A stretch of DNA of 64,000 nt from the NCBI GenBank assembly GCA_029721515.1, contig CM056566.1, positions 7,210,353-7,274,352 on the forward strand, in the 5' to 3' direction. Source of the stretch: Synanceia verrucosa (lineage: Eukaryota; Chordata; Actinopteri; Perciformes; Synanceiidae). Every line of letters begins with the position of its first letter. The stretch's first letter is position 1. The notes below the pieces were generated by a model. That model ran no database searches and was not told the DNA's origin. It saw only the letters and a program-made list of their open reading frames with translations. Below, one piece after another: positions 13,319-26,700 of the stretch. The translations under genes were made by a program, and so were the position numbers.

Positions 13319-13640
13319 CCATCCATCCATTTTCTACCGCTTATCCTTGCGGGCGGGCTGGAGCCTATCTCAGCTGTCTTAGGGCGAAAGGCGGGGTACA
13401 CCCTGGACAAGTCTCCAGTTCATTACAGGACACATAGAGACAGACAACCACTCACACTCACATTCACACCTACGGTCAATTTAAATGCATGTTTTTGGAT
13501 GGTGGGAGGAAGCCGGAGTAGTCAGAGAGAACCCACACAGACAGACAGACCCACACAGAAAGGCCCTGGGCCTGGAATTCGAACCCGGTACCTTCTTGCT
13601 GTGAGGCGACAGTGCTAACCACTACACCACCGTGCCGCCC
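13319..13640 (-). mobile_element. tRNA-derived SINE, near full length
   Basis: Read on the minus strand, the element starts GGGCGGCACGGTGGTGTAG, has an A-box-like GTGTAGTGGTTAGCAC and a B box GGTTCGAATTCC about 40 bases on, then a body and a tail ending in ATGGATGGATGG. Internal RNA polymerase III boxes and a short tail repeat define a tRNA-type SINE. It is the fish repeat familiar from the words 'ccatccattttctaccgcttatcc'. The flanks TCTTTAGCTGTAT (13306-13318) and TCTTCAGCTGTAT (13641-13653) are a 13-bp target duplication with one mismatch. A shortened relative lies at 52209-52333. Confidence 0.85.
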
Positions 13641-13653
13641 TCTTCAGCTGTAT

Positions 13654-15685
13654 GTCCATTAGAAATGACTCTAGTTCTGATGATACCAAGTGGACTATTT
13701 GCCTGATTATGCCTTCAGATACTGAAGCCGCTGCCAAGCCTCTGTAAGGTCCATCAGAGCTTATTAAACACGTAAAACTGAAAACACAGAAAAGCAGGGG
13801 TGTGTGAGTGTGTTAATGTGAACTGAATTCTTAATTTGCTCACATGTGGACACCATACCTACTTTGTAAGTCTCGTGTCAGGCCTCTTGGCTAATTCTAT
13901 GTTAGCAGGAAGGGCCTGTGTGATGACTGAAACCAGAGAGAACTAGTTCACAGTGTAACTGTGAGATAAACACAATGATGAAAGAGGAGGATTAGAGGAT
14001 AGAAAAAGAGCAAAAACATATCAACTCTGGAACAATCTGTCTGTGGAGTTTAAGATCGCCCCAATCCCATCTCCAATCACTGCTCAAAATGAAGTTTCAT
14101 AACCTTGCTTTCAGTTTTCTTGCTTACTCACTCACCAGCCCTGGTAGCTGCTGTTTGGAAAGAGTCTATTAATGATAGGCATGCTAAAAGGAAGGTTACT
14201 TGTGTAACATAGCTCAAGGCTCCTCTGACTCACATTCCAATCAAGTTTAACCAGAGATATCCACAAAAGCCCAGTATCCAAGGAATTATTTTCATATTAG
14301 ACAACTTATCACTTCACAGTTCAAATCCATCGTCATACTTAAGTATCAGTGCAGAATGTATACAGTGTCCCTTATGTAGCAATGTAGAAAGTAGAAGTAT
14401 GGAGGTCAGGGATGTGGAGGGGCATGTAGTCTGACTTTAACGCAGAAGACTGAGTTTGAGAGTTTGCGTCACATCACAATCCTGCATTCAACCTTAACTT
14501 TTTCGTGCCTATTCCTAATCATAATCCTGGTTATTTACAATAACCACAATATCTACCTATCCTTAACCCATGGATGCCATTCACAGATATTGTAGAAAGT
14601 GAGATTGAGATCGCCCAGAGTTCACAATTTTGTTTGGCTATGCATCAAGTGTCCCCCATGGTCGGTCTGATGAATTATATGGAATGAATAACTGTTTGCA
14701 TTTTCTTCCTCTGCAAAAAAGAAAGGCATACAATTAGTAATAGTCTGAAGTCAAATGGCTAAATGAGAACATAATCCCTGGGAATTTATGCATCATGCAC
14801 TTGTGGAACTAAATTGAAATTAGTGTATTCCTTGGGTAATTAAATCTTTACAACTGTGAACATTTGCTGTTGTGCTGCGTTTTGTGTGGTAAGAATCTAA
14901 AACGTACTGTAGGAGAGGATAGGTTATAAGCTGATAAAGCCAAAGGAGGAAAATAATGTAGTGGAACATTTATTTGTCCTGGAAAATGGTAGCACTGACA
15001 TAATTAATATATGGGTGCTGATCTAAAAAATAAATAGAAAATACCATTAAAACAGAAATAGCAGGATAAAAATAGGCTGGTTTGGACTCTTTTTGTTTAT
15101 ATATTTGTGACCTGATTCTGAAAAACAAGATCCTATATCATTGCTGTAATCAATGCTGTCTTTATTTTCATTATCATAAGCATAATGACTGTGTTAATAT
15201 AAATGTGTTTTGTAACTCTTTTATTGTTTTACATTACACAAGTTATTTCAGTTGAGGGCTAAACACATCAAACTAATTTAAATCAAACCAGCTAGCCAGC
15301 TACTTGAAGTTGTTAAAAAGTGTGGCAGCCTAAATGGTCCACTTAGGGAGAAATATGCAACCAAACAGAAGGTCTATTCTCCTCCAGAGCACATTTGCAT
15401 TTTCCTTGGATTTAGCAGCTCTGCTTCACAAACTCTTTCCCTCAGTTACACATACAGACACACGCATAGTGAGGGGTGTGCGTGGGCAGATAGAAAGGAG
15501 AGGAATCCCTGATAAGCCAGCAGACTGGCGGAGGGCATAGAGAGAGGAATGGCAGCTATGTCGGGCATTCACAACACTGTGTGGTGTCACCAAACAAAGC
15601 CTTCCCTTCTCCCGCCTGTCAAAGACACCATTGTGGCACGAGGAGAGAGCCTTTATATCACACACACATTCCACACATGCTACCC
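13654..15685. other. Intergenic DNA, no gene seen
   Basis: Unique AT-rich sequence without supported exons. The stretch near 14750-14850 is AT-rich and free of repeats and could be regulatory, but nothing specific supports that. Confidence 0.55.
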
Positions 15686-15688
15686 CCA

Positions 15689-15718
15689 CCACACACACAC
15701 ACACACACACACACACAA
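15689..15718. repeat. (CA)n microsatellite
   Basis: An uninterrupted CA run; the neighbouring 100 bases are also CA-rich, which creates the spurious open frames around it. Confidence 0.9.
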
Positions 15719-18700
15719 ATACATGCACACACAAACACCATCATGTAGACCTCCGTACAGACACAAAAGTGACTTTATCTGCTCTGTACTTTTACTTGCA
15801 ATATTAACAAATTACATACAGTCATTCGAACTAGTTGCATACAAACTATAAATGGAAACACTCACAAAAGAGTACAAACACACACACAAAAAGGCATGTG
15901 TTGACAGGATGGAGACTTCCTACAGAGAGGCTGGCATTCCCAGCATGGAGACCCCAGTGAGAGTCACCTGTGAGGGGTGGGAGCGAAGGAAGCTCCTCTG
16001 CTCCCTGGAAGTCTGGGAAGTTAATGACAGCTGACACACTCACTGGGGGGTTGACAGCGAGAGTGTATGAGGGCTGTTCCTGTAAGAGAGTGTGTGGGAG
16101 AGAAAGTGATGTAGCCTCTTCCTGTTGCTCTGACAAGCTCCTGACTGCTCCTGCCACCTCCACCTCAGCCACAAAGGACTCATGGGAAGGTGGACATGAC
16201 AGGAGGGCGGGACTCACATATGTCTCATGTCTGACTTTGCAGAGTGACTCTGCAAACATCTGTCAATCACTGTCGAGAGCTACAGTACAGCTGGACTGTG
16301 CATGCTCATGTGTTTGAGGTTTATCAGTAGTATGAATGTTGAAGATGTTGGCTGTGAAGTTTGAAACGTGGCAGCAAGAATTAAAAGTTTGCGTGGGTTT
16401 TAATGTCTGAGTGAGATGAACATTTGTGCTGACAGATTTTTTTCTGAAATTTTTGCCAACATTTATTGGTCAATATTTTGGTTAGACAGACTTTGAGTCA
16501 GCTCTAGGGATGTTAGATAGCTCACAGGTGGACAACGGCATCACTATCTCATTAAAAGACGTTGGGAGTCAAATTGCTGGGACATATTTGTGATACCCAC
16601 CTAACTTTATGCAGTTTGGCAGCGTGTGGAATGGGGTGGGTGGGCAGCAGATGCTGACAGGTTGAGATTATTTGGGGCTGGCTCTCCTGTCAGCCTTGGA
16701 GAGAGATTCCCAGCATGAGGTCACAATCACAGAGGAAGCCTCCAGCTTCACTTCCCCATGTTACAGTGACAAGGCCTACCAGGTCTCTTGGCCTGGACAA
16801 GAGGTCCTGCTGAGGAGCTTACTGGCTGCAGGGTGCCTGGTTAGATTGGTGGATAAAGACCTGGACAGTAGGGGCTGAGTACTAGGACAATAGAGGGACA
16901 GTAGAGGACAGTAGGGGACAGGGGAATTACCTGCCAATTAGGCAAAGTTAATGTGAAGAATGATGGACATCAACCTGTCAGAACCCAGGAGGTGGGGGGA
17001 TCAGCTGGATAAGCACCATGTTATCCCCCAGATTACACTCTCTACACACATGCATGAACGCACACACTAATGCACAAGGATAGGCACACTTAAAGTTTGT
17101 ACACTTATTAAATGCTTATCCAATTTATACTAGTAATTCCATCCATTATGGACATTTTACACATACAGGACAGAGCACTAACAGAAAAGAAAAGAAAATA
17201 TATTTTTTCATTGTTTATATTTTTAGTAAGCAGATGAAAAATGAGGATCATTATCAAAGAAGAGGAGGTTCTGAATGAATGATTTGCCATCATTTGATTT
17301 TATCATGCTATTTAAGCTAATAGCTAACTATAGTGGCAATCAAACATGGTTTTTGACATTATATTCACAGTCTGATATTCCACATCTCGCTCAGGAAACC
17401 ATCCTTTAGTCGGGTTATTCGACTAAACAAAGCAATGAACTGGGTCAGTGGTGCAGGAATGCCCCTCTGTGTCTCTGGTATGTGTGGTATGGTCATTATG
17501 GGCAGCACGGGACAGTAGCAGCAGGTAGGGTCACATAACACAGGCTGGGATGGTTGACAGGCAGGTGGCAGAGCAGGGGATGCCTCACTGCTGAGTAACT
17601 GTGATTTCACATAATTTTCAACTGATTATATTTTGAATAATCAACAATAAATATGTTTTATGGGCAAATTCTTGCCATTTTACAAATTGAAATTGTGTTG
17701 TATTGATTTTATATTGTGATTGAGCCACATTAAATATAGAAGTATCTCCTCTGAGATACTTCAGATTTAGTTTTGAGTACATAATTAGGTAGACATCTGC
17801 CACTAATATCTGGGTCGAACATAGATTGTTTGTATTTAAGAGCATCACAATAGTACAGTACATATAGCAACAAGCAACAAGACAAGGCGGTGCAATTTTC
17901 TATGTGGTCGCTCAGCACTGATTTATCTCAAACACAAGACAAAGCATGGGTGGGAGAAATAGAGAGGGCTTACATCTGTTAGCTGTCAATAGTTGGGGAG
18001 AGAAATTTGATCAACATACAGCGACCCAGTCCTCCCGCTTCTCTGGTGACCTGTTGCAGTGTCCTTGAATAATCCTGTCATCTCAAGGTGCACTGCTCCA
18101 CCCTGATCTCTGAGCCTGAAAACATCACCACAAACTAAGGGTTAGCAAAACATTGTTCTTAAAAAGTGGATGCTGAATAATCTACCTCTTAAATAGTGCA
18201 CATTCCTCCCTGATCAGTGGCATTGTTATTAGGTTATGCCAGCAGCCAACATGCCCTCATCAAACAGTGTATGAGGAAAAACCTTTTCAAGAACAACTGT
18301 TACAGCAATAATAAGTTCTTCATCCATAGGGAAATTTCCACAATATGTAAATTGCAGTGGATCATGTGACCAACAGACCATGGTCATTCATGATCCAGTA
18401 GTTGTAACTTAGCTAACATTAAATATTTCCCATGCACTTAATACAAATACATTCAAAGCTATTATTCAGTGAACCGCCCCTTAAAGGAGCCAACAATCTA
18501 CTCTTGAGAATGTCATACAGCTTCCAGAGGAAACACTGTAACATCCTATAAAGGCTGAAATGTTTTTTTGCCATGAGTGGGGAATAAGAACAGTCTATTA
18601 GCTTCATTTCAGAAAACTGGCATGTAGAAAGTCATAGGGGTCGACTCGCTGCGCCTCTGGATGCAGGCAGAGCTGAGACTGAGCAGGGGAAACAGGTGTT

Positions 18701-21070
18701 GGTTGCTAAATGTGCTTTCAGTGAGCAGAGGAATGACAGCTATGTACTGGCCTCTGTGGTTACTGGCACATTACCCAGAGCGGAGCTGACAGAAAAACCT
18801 AATGCTGCTGCTGCTCCAGGCTTTATGAATGGAGAGCCTCTCCCTCTGATGGAAGAAGGATTTTAGTTTAGCAAACAGACCTGGCCACACATAAGAGCAA
18901 GAGAAAACTATGAAGTTATTGTATGCTGTTTGTATTAATCTTTATTCCTCCCATCCAACTGAGGTGAACTTATTCAACAGTTTTAGTTAACATTTTTACA
19001 TGTGACCGGTACAATTTCACTACAACTGTTGTATGACAGTACATTGTGATGATTTTGGACCTTGGTTTATGAAAAGTCAAAGGCTTTTCTGTGTGTGGGC
19101 ACACTTAGGAATGTGGCTGGTCTCTGTTATGGGTGAATGTTCTTTCTGTACATTTTAAACAGGCCTCTTCTCGTAGTGCGAGTGTGTATTGAATTTTGAT
19201 TTAACAGCCTGCCCTCAGCTGTTGTGAGCTTCAACAGACCTCATCCCTGCCAGTCTCAGGATCATGGACCTGTGCAAACATCCCCTGCCTTCTGCCATCT
19301 GTGGATATACATCTATACTGCAGCAAACAACAGTTAAAATGGCTACAAACGCTCGTTGATCTGCCTCCAGTTCCAATCATACATCCTGAAGTAAAGCTTT
19401 CTCATGTCTCTGAATGTTGGCTGGTTATCTCATCTAATACTTCAAATGTCACCCTAAGCAGCTGTACAGAAATATATAAGCAGTAAGAAATAAAGACTTG
19501 AACTATTAAATTAAAGTAAGCAAAACAGTGATCATTCAATAAAATCATCAATATTTTCATATTAATAGTAGATGTGATGTTGAGGAGGAAAGCCCAGATA
19601 ATGATTGTGATGGAAAGATTAAACCATATACCAAACATTTCCAAAATATTTTTGACTTCCCATCTTTTCCATCGTACTTCTGGTTTGAATGCAGGAGTTT
19701 GAAAAGTCCATTGTATCTGTGACCTAATGGCCAGTGGTCCCAACAGCTGCAAACAAGCACTCGTCCATTGCTGTCTGTCCACTAGAATAATGAATGACTT
19801 CTGGCCTCAGTTAATACAGCAATGTTAGCCTCCAGCAGCTAACGAGACATATGGAGAGAAAAAGCTGAATACTAAAAAAGAGAAAAGAGAGTGAATATCA
19901 GACATACGTTCATCAACACATTCAGTGTTGATTTTCAATTTCGCTGTGATATTTTTCCTGTTTTTCTTTCCTCAGCAGTTTCATTGCATGCATTGCTTCT
20001 TCTCTGCTGTTAAAACTCCAATCTAAATGACATTAGAAGATCAAATTAAAACAAGTTTTAATTAAAAAATCTTAAAGATTGAATACGGGTTCTGTTTGAA
20101 CCTCTACTGCATTCTTCATTGAGAAAGAGAAAACTATTATTGTTCTTTTTTCTAATAATCAAATAATTCTGATCTTTCACTGGCTTCCCTTCTTCTTGGG
20201 TGTCCTTAGTTAGTTTGTAACAATTGGGTATAATTTTAATTGATCAACCTTCATCAGTAGGACAAGTATGCACTACCACTCCCAGCATGCTTCATTCATC
20301 AGGCTGCCCTGGTGACATAACCTGTGCTGAAAACTGACCCTCTCACTAATACCCATAATACCCCAGATACTCGCACGAGCAGGGCAAATTAGCTCTAATT
20401 ACCCAAGTGATTTGTCGGCGTGGAGCAGGCTCACGAAAGTGAGAAAAAATGTTTGAAGAGAAAAAGGGGAGTGACAGGAAATATTGTGATTGCCAGATGC
20501 CTCTTCTACTCACCTGTAGTGTGTTTTCTCCTCTTCTGGCTGCTCTGATATCTGTATTTATATAGCTTTGTATTCAGACAGCTGGTGTTGTGTTTCTGAT
20601 TGTGAAACTAATCATCCGCTCAATTACTCTGGAATGTGTAGCTGGGCCGTGTTATGAATGATCAGCTTTCCTCTCTCTCTCTCTCTCACTCTTTCTTTTC
20701 ATCTCTTGTTGTGGACTCGCTCTCTCTCTTTCAGCATCTGTTTACTTCAATTCAGTGGCTGTTCAACGATCAACTGGATGTTCCTTTGGGATTTTATCCA
20801 AAAGCCAAATGTGAAACATAAATCACATTTCCAACAGGATTAGTTATCAGCAGTCACTTCACTGTGTGTGGCAGGAAGATAATTTTGCTTCTTTTTGTAC
20901 GTAGGCTAATGGTTTGCACTCTTTTTGGCCAAAAACAAAAACAAAAAAAACCCAGAAAGATGAAGAAACAGATCTGTAAGTTTTGATAAAATGTTTAATT
21001 TTACTAATTACAGTAAAAAACTGAAAATTTTCTGTAATTTATTTGATTTTGTTCACAGTGTACTATGAAT
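15719..21070. other. Intergenic DNA, no gene seen
   Basis: Non-coding by inspection. Open frames at 15846-16317 and 16672-16878 overlap on both strands and lack splice signals or family resemblance. A pyrimidine (CT)n tract lies at about 20671-20690. A stretch at 20370-20460 holds CAAATTAGCTCTAATTACC, an inverted pair of homeodomain cores, and could be an enhancer. Confidence 0.55.
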
Positions 21071-21072
<2 letters not shown>

Positions 21073-21120
<48 letters not shown>

Positions 21121-21180
21121 CATATATATACATATATAGTACATATATAGAGTAGATATATACATATATATACATACAGT
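21073..21180. repeat. (TA)n with TACATATA variants
   Basis: Alternating TA dinucleotides interrupted by CATATA and GTATATA units; strongly self-complementary. Confidence 0.9.
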
Positions 21181-21472
21181 ACTACCTCTTTTTTTCTTAT
21201 CGAAATAAACAAGTAAATTAAAAGGATAAGCCAAATAACCAGATCTTGACCAGGTCAGGAGAAAATGTGAATTCCGAGAAAATAAAAGAGAAACTGAAAC
21301 AATTTCCTCTCCTTTTTTGAAATTAATGTAGGTCCCTGTTACAGAACGGAAAAGCACATTCATTACAAAAGAAGCAATCAAGGTAGTGGGGAGATGAGGA
21401 GCCAGAGCCCCAGATTGGTTCCGGGTCTATCCCTTTCTCATTTGGTATCTTTTGTGTTTGGAAACATGGTTT

Positions 21473-21475
<3 letters not shown>

Positions 21476-21524
<49 letters not shown>
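21476..21524. repeat. (GT)n microsatellite
   Basis: About 23 uninterrupted GT units. Confidence 0.95.
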
Positions 21525-21525
<1 letters not shown>

Positions 21526-22938
21526 ATAACTGATTTTGGCTGACGTTTGTAAGGAGTTATTAAATGAACATATGATCATTTATTGCTATCAAGTCTCTAA
21601 ATACACATGTACTGTTTACTGTCTGACACTATCAGCAATTATTGCTTTGAAGATCTTGCATATCAGCACAAAGCATTTACTATTTAAACATTAATCAAAA
21701 GATAATGCTACACATGCAACATTTCCTAAATCTCATACTGCCTCATTTTTTTCTTCCATTTTTCACATTCATATAGCTTCCAGCTCTGTACTGCTGTCTG
21801 TTCTTCCTGCAGTGGAAGTGCCTGTGGTGATTCTCCAAGGCTGCCAGTGGGAGGCCTGTTAGCATATAACTACACTACATGCTGATGCACAAGCTATATG
21901 CTAATGCTAATGAGAAACTGAAGGAGAGGAGAGGAGAGGAAAATCTTCTTAAATTCATCCCCTCTCTCATCTGGTCTTTTATTATCTTGCTCTTCATTTA
22001 TGAATTCTAAAAATCTCACAGGCCTGATTATCTTAAAGCTGATTTATCAGGGAAACTAATCATTACACAAAATTATAAAACGTGTTTAACGGCAATTAAT
22101 TCAATTTAAGATCAGAGTAAATCAGAGCCAGCTACTGCTGAAATGAGCTTTGTCAGCAGGCTCTCCACAGCATGAGAGACAAACCCACAACTGGATGGTT
22201 TTAGGAAGAGATGAAGGGCTCGGTAGCATCGTTGCATTCTGTGTGGCAGACAGAAAGACTTGGAAAGAAAAGAATAAGCAATTCTCATACCAAATAGATC
22301 ACATGATTTCAGTGTTTGTCAAGTTAAACTTCTCAGATGTTACAAGCTCCTGATAAAAATAATTTTACTGGCAAAGTGAATAACTCATTCTCATTCTTTC
22401 ATTAAGTGTCAGCTTGTTGATATACTCACTTTGTTTTCCCATACTCAGTTTGTCCATCAATTCATATTAATACTAATAAAGCAGTGGACAACATGTTGGT
22501 GTTGGCATTTACACATTTGGTGTGACATTACCTGGCATTTTGGAAAGTGTGTTGAACAGAGGCTTAACTGTAAGCCTTCAAGAACCTTTTGTGAAATAAG
22601 ACACAACCAAGCCTGAAGCCTTCTGTTTACATTTACTAAGACAGCCAAAACACTACTGTACCCAGTCTGTCTGAGTGGATTGCACTCCACTGGTAAATTT
22701 CAGTAAAATTGTATAATCAAGTGCAATGAAACCCAATCCACTTAGCAGATGAGGAATGTTTTGTTGATAATAGACGTATATCATTCCCCTCAGGTACTTC
22801 ACTTCACTGCACAATGATTTGTTGATATTTTGGCTGGAGTGCGTCTGCTGAGGTCAACATTGGAAACCCTACTGCAGAGATTGGACGACGTGGGAGAGGA
22901 GGCTGGAATGTTAGTGAGCTTCCTGCTGATCCACCTGG

Positions 22939-22945
<7 letters not shown>
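21525..22945. other. Intergenic DNA, no gene seen
   Basis: Unique sequence. The part at 21890-22140 is rich in ATTA/TAAT words, including TGCTAATGCTAATGAG, and may be regulatory, but there is no direct support. Confidence 0.5.

Positions 22946-22996
<51 letters not shown>
22946..22996. repeat. (CT)n-(CA)n compound microsatellite
   Basis: A short CT run passes directly into about 20 CA units. Confidence 0.95.
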
Positions 22997-22998
<2 letters not shown>

Positions 22999-23860
22999 AA
23001 ACACATGCTGATCCTGGCACTGGACTGAATCTCTAACATGTATTTAAAGGAAGCAACTTTTTTTCAGATCCCATACCAACAACCATTGTGACACCTCTTC
23101 AACAGTCTGTTTGCCTGTGTTTTTGAATGTCTGGATAGTCTGTCACTGTATGGCATACTTCCTGTCCAGACAGGAAATGCATTCTTTGGCGTGTGTTTCT
23201 CAGTGTGTATATGTGAGGAGACAGACAACAGACACATCATGGTATCTTACAATAACTGTCTGTGGAATGCAACCCACTTCCCTTGGTGCTGCAGAACAGC
23301 ACAGCACCAGTCTGGTTGAGTTGTGTGAGTACCTGAAAACATTAAAGTTATTAATAACGTTAGCATTCATATTTTGAGCAAGATGTTGGGTTGAGGAGAA
23401 GGTGTTCAAAACAAAAAGTCACATTGGAGGATGTTTCTGCTGCAGAGAAATGGACAAACATTGACTTTTTCTGATGATGACAATAACATCCTCTCTTTTT
23501 TCAGTTATTAATAATCTGTTTTGATCATCAGATTAAACACTAGCAGGGGTTTGATGCCTCATCACAACAAGCATTTAGCTGTTTCTGTTTCTGCTGTTCT
23601 CATGATGCCTAGATAAGAGATAATAAATCATCTGACTGCTGTTTAGCTAGAAGCATTTGATTTTGAAACATTCCTATTTTTAAAATAATTTTTTATGTAA
23701 GAAAGTCATGTGAGATGATTTGCACAATGCATTCTTACTCACATATTGAGAGATGTGCTCAATGCCCTTTAGAAAATAGGAAATTTACTTGGAAGTGAAT
23801 ATTTTGCTTGAATTGAGTTTTGAGGGAAAACGAATGCCTGTATGAAGAATAAAAAAAACA
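22997..23860. other. Intergenic DNA downstream of vgll3
   Basis: No exon, RNA gene or transposon could be supported here. Confidence 0.5.
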
Positions 23861-24419
23861 TGTACATTGAGTTCAACAGTTTATTACATAAACATACAGT
23901 ATTGATATTTACACTACACAATCTATTTAGGCAAAAATAATAGAGTAGCATTGAGGCAAGAATTTTAGCAAAAAATCCTCCAGCAAACAACAAAGTAGCA
24001 TGGCAAAACTGTACAAAGAAAAATTTACAGTCATCAAAAACATTTTCTGTACAAAAAATATGGATCAAAATCAGGCTCTTGAAACAGAACCACGTGGTCT
24101 GACAGTGCATACAAGAGAAATGGTGTTTTGTGTCATCAGACAAGAAGAGGCCTCCCATTCTTAAAGCTAGTAGTCCATTTTTACCTGCAGCCAGAGCAGT
24201 AGATCACTGTCATTACGGCCAAAGCCTGAGTTCATCTCCATAATATGTTCTGTGGACAGTGCAGGATTCATAGTTCATACGATTCATAAGCTACAATAAG
24301 CCTTATACCTCTACATTGTACATTACAGTGCTGGTGTTGCAGCCATATATTGACAGAGCCACATTATAGGTCCTTTTTTTGGTGTGAATTGATATTCCTT
24401 GTTTTTGTCAGTACATCAG
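23860..24419 (-). other. vgll3: Probable vgll3 3' UTR
   Basis: AT-rich sequence directly after the vgll3 stop codon. On the gene strand AATAAA occurs at about 23880-23886 and would place the poly(A) site near 23860. The extent is inferred from this one signal. Confidence 0.35.
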
Positions 24420-26342
24420 TTAGAACCAAACTGATGTCTTTGCTTTGGTCTGATCAAGAACTGCAGGAGAGAAAGAAAGAAGGTGAAATTATGACTGTAC
24501 TTAGTGACACTGACGGCACAGGTTAGAATAACGTTTGGCAAAAGCTTGCAGGTCAATGCACTGTGAAGAATGTGCTTTGTATCTACCTGAGTCATACACC
24601 TCCAAGGATCCATGGAGGGCCGAGGGAGTCCAGGTGACAGAGGTAGCCGTGACGGGGCTGTTGCTGCTGGGGTCCATCTCTGTCTTCACCCCCTCACTGT
24701 GTGGGGAGCTCCCTGTGCTGCTGGTCGGCTGATTCTGGTTTCTAACACTGGGCAGCAGCAGAGGATTAAACCTGGGATCCAATGCCGGGCTGTGGGTTGG
24801 GTATGAATGCAGCATAGGGTGGTGGTGACGGGTGTGAATGTGGGGGTGAGGATGGTAGACATTGTGGACATCGGGGTAGCCACATGTGTTCTGGGGGTTC
24901 AGGCTGTAGCTCCAGCCATCAGAGAGGGCTGCTGGAGGCTGGAGGCTGGCCTGAGAGAGCACATGGTCGGCCCACAGAGTTCCATCTGGGTGGTTGAAGG
25001 AAACAGGGCTGGGGGAGAAGTCTGGGTGAACTGAGACAGAGACAGGTGGAAGGCAAGGACTGGCCTGGGATGGATAGGAGCTGTTCCACACCGAGCTGCT
25101 CTGACCCTCAGAGAGAGATGCACCATCTAAAAGAAACACATCGCCAAGAGATTAGAGACTCTTCAACACACTGCCACAACAGAATATTTCAGTGTTTAAG
25201 GACTTAGTAATTAACTAAAGATTCAACGCATCAGCTAATATTTTGCCTTTTGCTCTACACCTCACCTTTCCATAAGCCAGCAGAGGCTGAGGTGGATGGC
25301 TGCGTCACTCTGATTGGTTTGGTCTCAGTGCTGAAGGTGCTGGACTGGCTGAGAGCTCTGGAGAAGTGCTCATCTACCACATCACCAATGTCACCTTGGA
25401 AGTAGGTGAACAAAACACACCGGGAGCTCAAGTACTCTGCCTCTGCTGGTTGAGTACTATCCTTCATCTCCAAACTGGAGGAGGCTCTATAGCTGGAATC
25501 AGTTCCTGGAGCTGCAGGAACTTGTCGGAGGCCCTGATCCTTCGAGACCATCCCTCTTCCTGGCTGCTGCCGCTGCTCCATGCTCTCTTGCATCTTACTG
25601 CACACACTCAGCCTCCTCTGGAGGAAGAGACAGATGGAGATTGATTTACAGATCCAACAAGGAGTAAACAGGACTTTAATGATATTGACATGTAATTTAT
25701 ATTTAAATGATGTTCTGGTGGTGCTGTGTTGTTTTTCACACAGTGATAAATTATCTTATGCTACCAAGTATCTTATCAGGGAGCAGCTTGGGAGCTATGT
25801 GAAAATGAGCTTCCTTTTTCCCATAATGCACTCCAACAGGTTGTAAAGCTCATCCACATTCCTGAGTGACTGACCGGCTGTCATTACATCACCTTTGACA
25901 GCAGAATTAATAGATCCGTGTCATTACGCCTGACCTGAAGTGAATACCAAGCATCGGGCTGGAATTTCATCATTCACAACTGAAACTGAAGGTAAGATGT
26001 GTGTTTGTGTGTGAGGCATCAGGCAACTTTGAGATGATGTCCTGAGGAGAGGTCAGCCAATATAGACACACATTATAGAGTGAAAATGGAAGGAAATGGA
26101 TTATCTTTTTGTGATTTTTTTACTCATACAGGCCTGCCTTATCCTTAATTTTAACGTACACTCAACTGTTCAGTTTTTTTCTTTATTATAAATAAAGGTT
26201 GCGCCACTCTGTAGCTACAAAAGTTATATGAGGATGATCTCACCTGTTGTTGCTGGTGGTGGTAGTATGTCGCCTTGTACGCCGCTGCAGGGAGGTAGTG
26301 CGCTCCATAGCTGTGGTGGTACATCACATCCAGACAACTCAT
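24420..26342 (-). CDS. vgll3: Vestigial-like family member 3 (VGLL3), TEAD cofactor
   Basis: Nuclear transcriptional cofactor that binds TEAD factors and counters or parallels YAP/TAZ. Coding exons: 26244-26342, 25266-25617, 24587-25126, 24420-24460, with phases 0, 1 and 1, giving 343 residues (human about 326). The N-terminus MSCLDVMYHHSYGAHYLPAA matches the family. The Tondu/Vg domain is at about residues 94-122 and contains SSRCVLFTYFQGDIG and VDEHFSRAL. A histidine-rich run (HPHPHIHTRHHHP) and a KTEMDP motif follow, as in human VGLL3. The last exon is only 41 bases; it adds VLDQTKAKTSVWF, which aligns with the human end DKSKESPWY. The third exon also stays open past its GTAGAT donor to 24501; that extension is probably intronic. 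In Atlantic salmon, variation at vgll3 is associated with age at maturity. Confidence 0.95.
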
Positions 26343-26700
26343 AGCGACGGAGCCGAGCAGTTAAAGAAGACAAGGTCAGAGGAGAGAAACGTGCCTCCTC
26401 ACTGCTGAGACTTCAGACGGGCTGTATCCTCTGAGCCATCGGTGCCTCCATATATGCCCAAACATACAATAGCCATGTCGTCCAGTTTGCATACACACAA
26501 TGCGCCTCCCGCTGCGCGCTCCACCAGCACCACCCGGGGCCACAAAATGGATCAAAACGCAATGAGACGCACACTGTATCCTAAAAAAAAAGAATAGAAA
26601 AAAAGTCTTCTCTGACAAGTTTTCTGAGCGCTTCTGATTGGTTGAGTGATCCCTTCCCTCCTTCTCTCTCTTTCTGTTTTGGAGGGGAGGTATATTTAGA
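26343..26700 (-). promoter_or_regulatory. vgll3 5' UTR and TATA-containing promoter
   Basis: On the gene strand TAAATATA lies at 26691-26698, some 350 bases upstream of the start codon and placed for a transcription start near 26665. The adjacent CT-rich sequence (26649-26680) lies between it and the proposed start. The assignment rests on motif and position only. Confidence 0.4.

Noticed and set aside
15426..16317. Overlapping frames of 100-137 residues on both strands
   Set aside because: Partly CA-repeat translations (His-Thr, Val-Cys), partly frames with no splice sites or recognisable family.
16672..16878. 68-residue frame MGLALLSALERD...
   Set aside because: Composition is plausible but there are no flanking splice signals, no family likeness and a single short frame is expected by chance.
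24501..24586. Open extension of vgll3 exon 3 ending CRQCH
   Set aside because: A splice donor at 24586 and a downstream 41-base exon reproduce the family C-terminus better, so the extension is probably intron.
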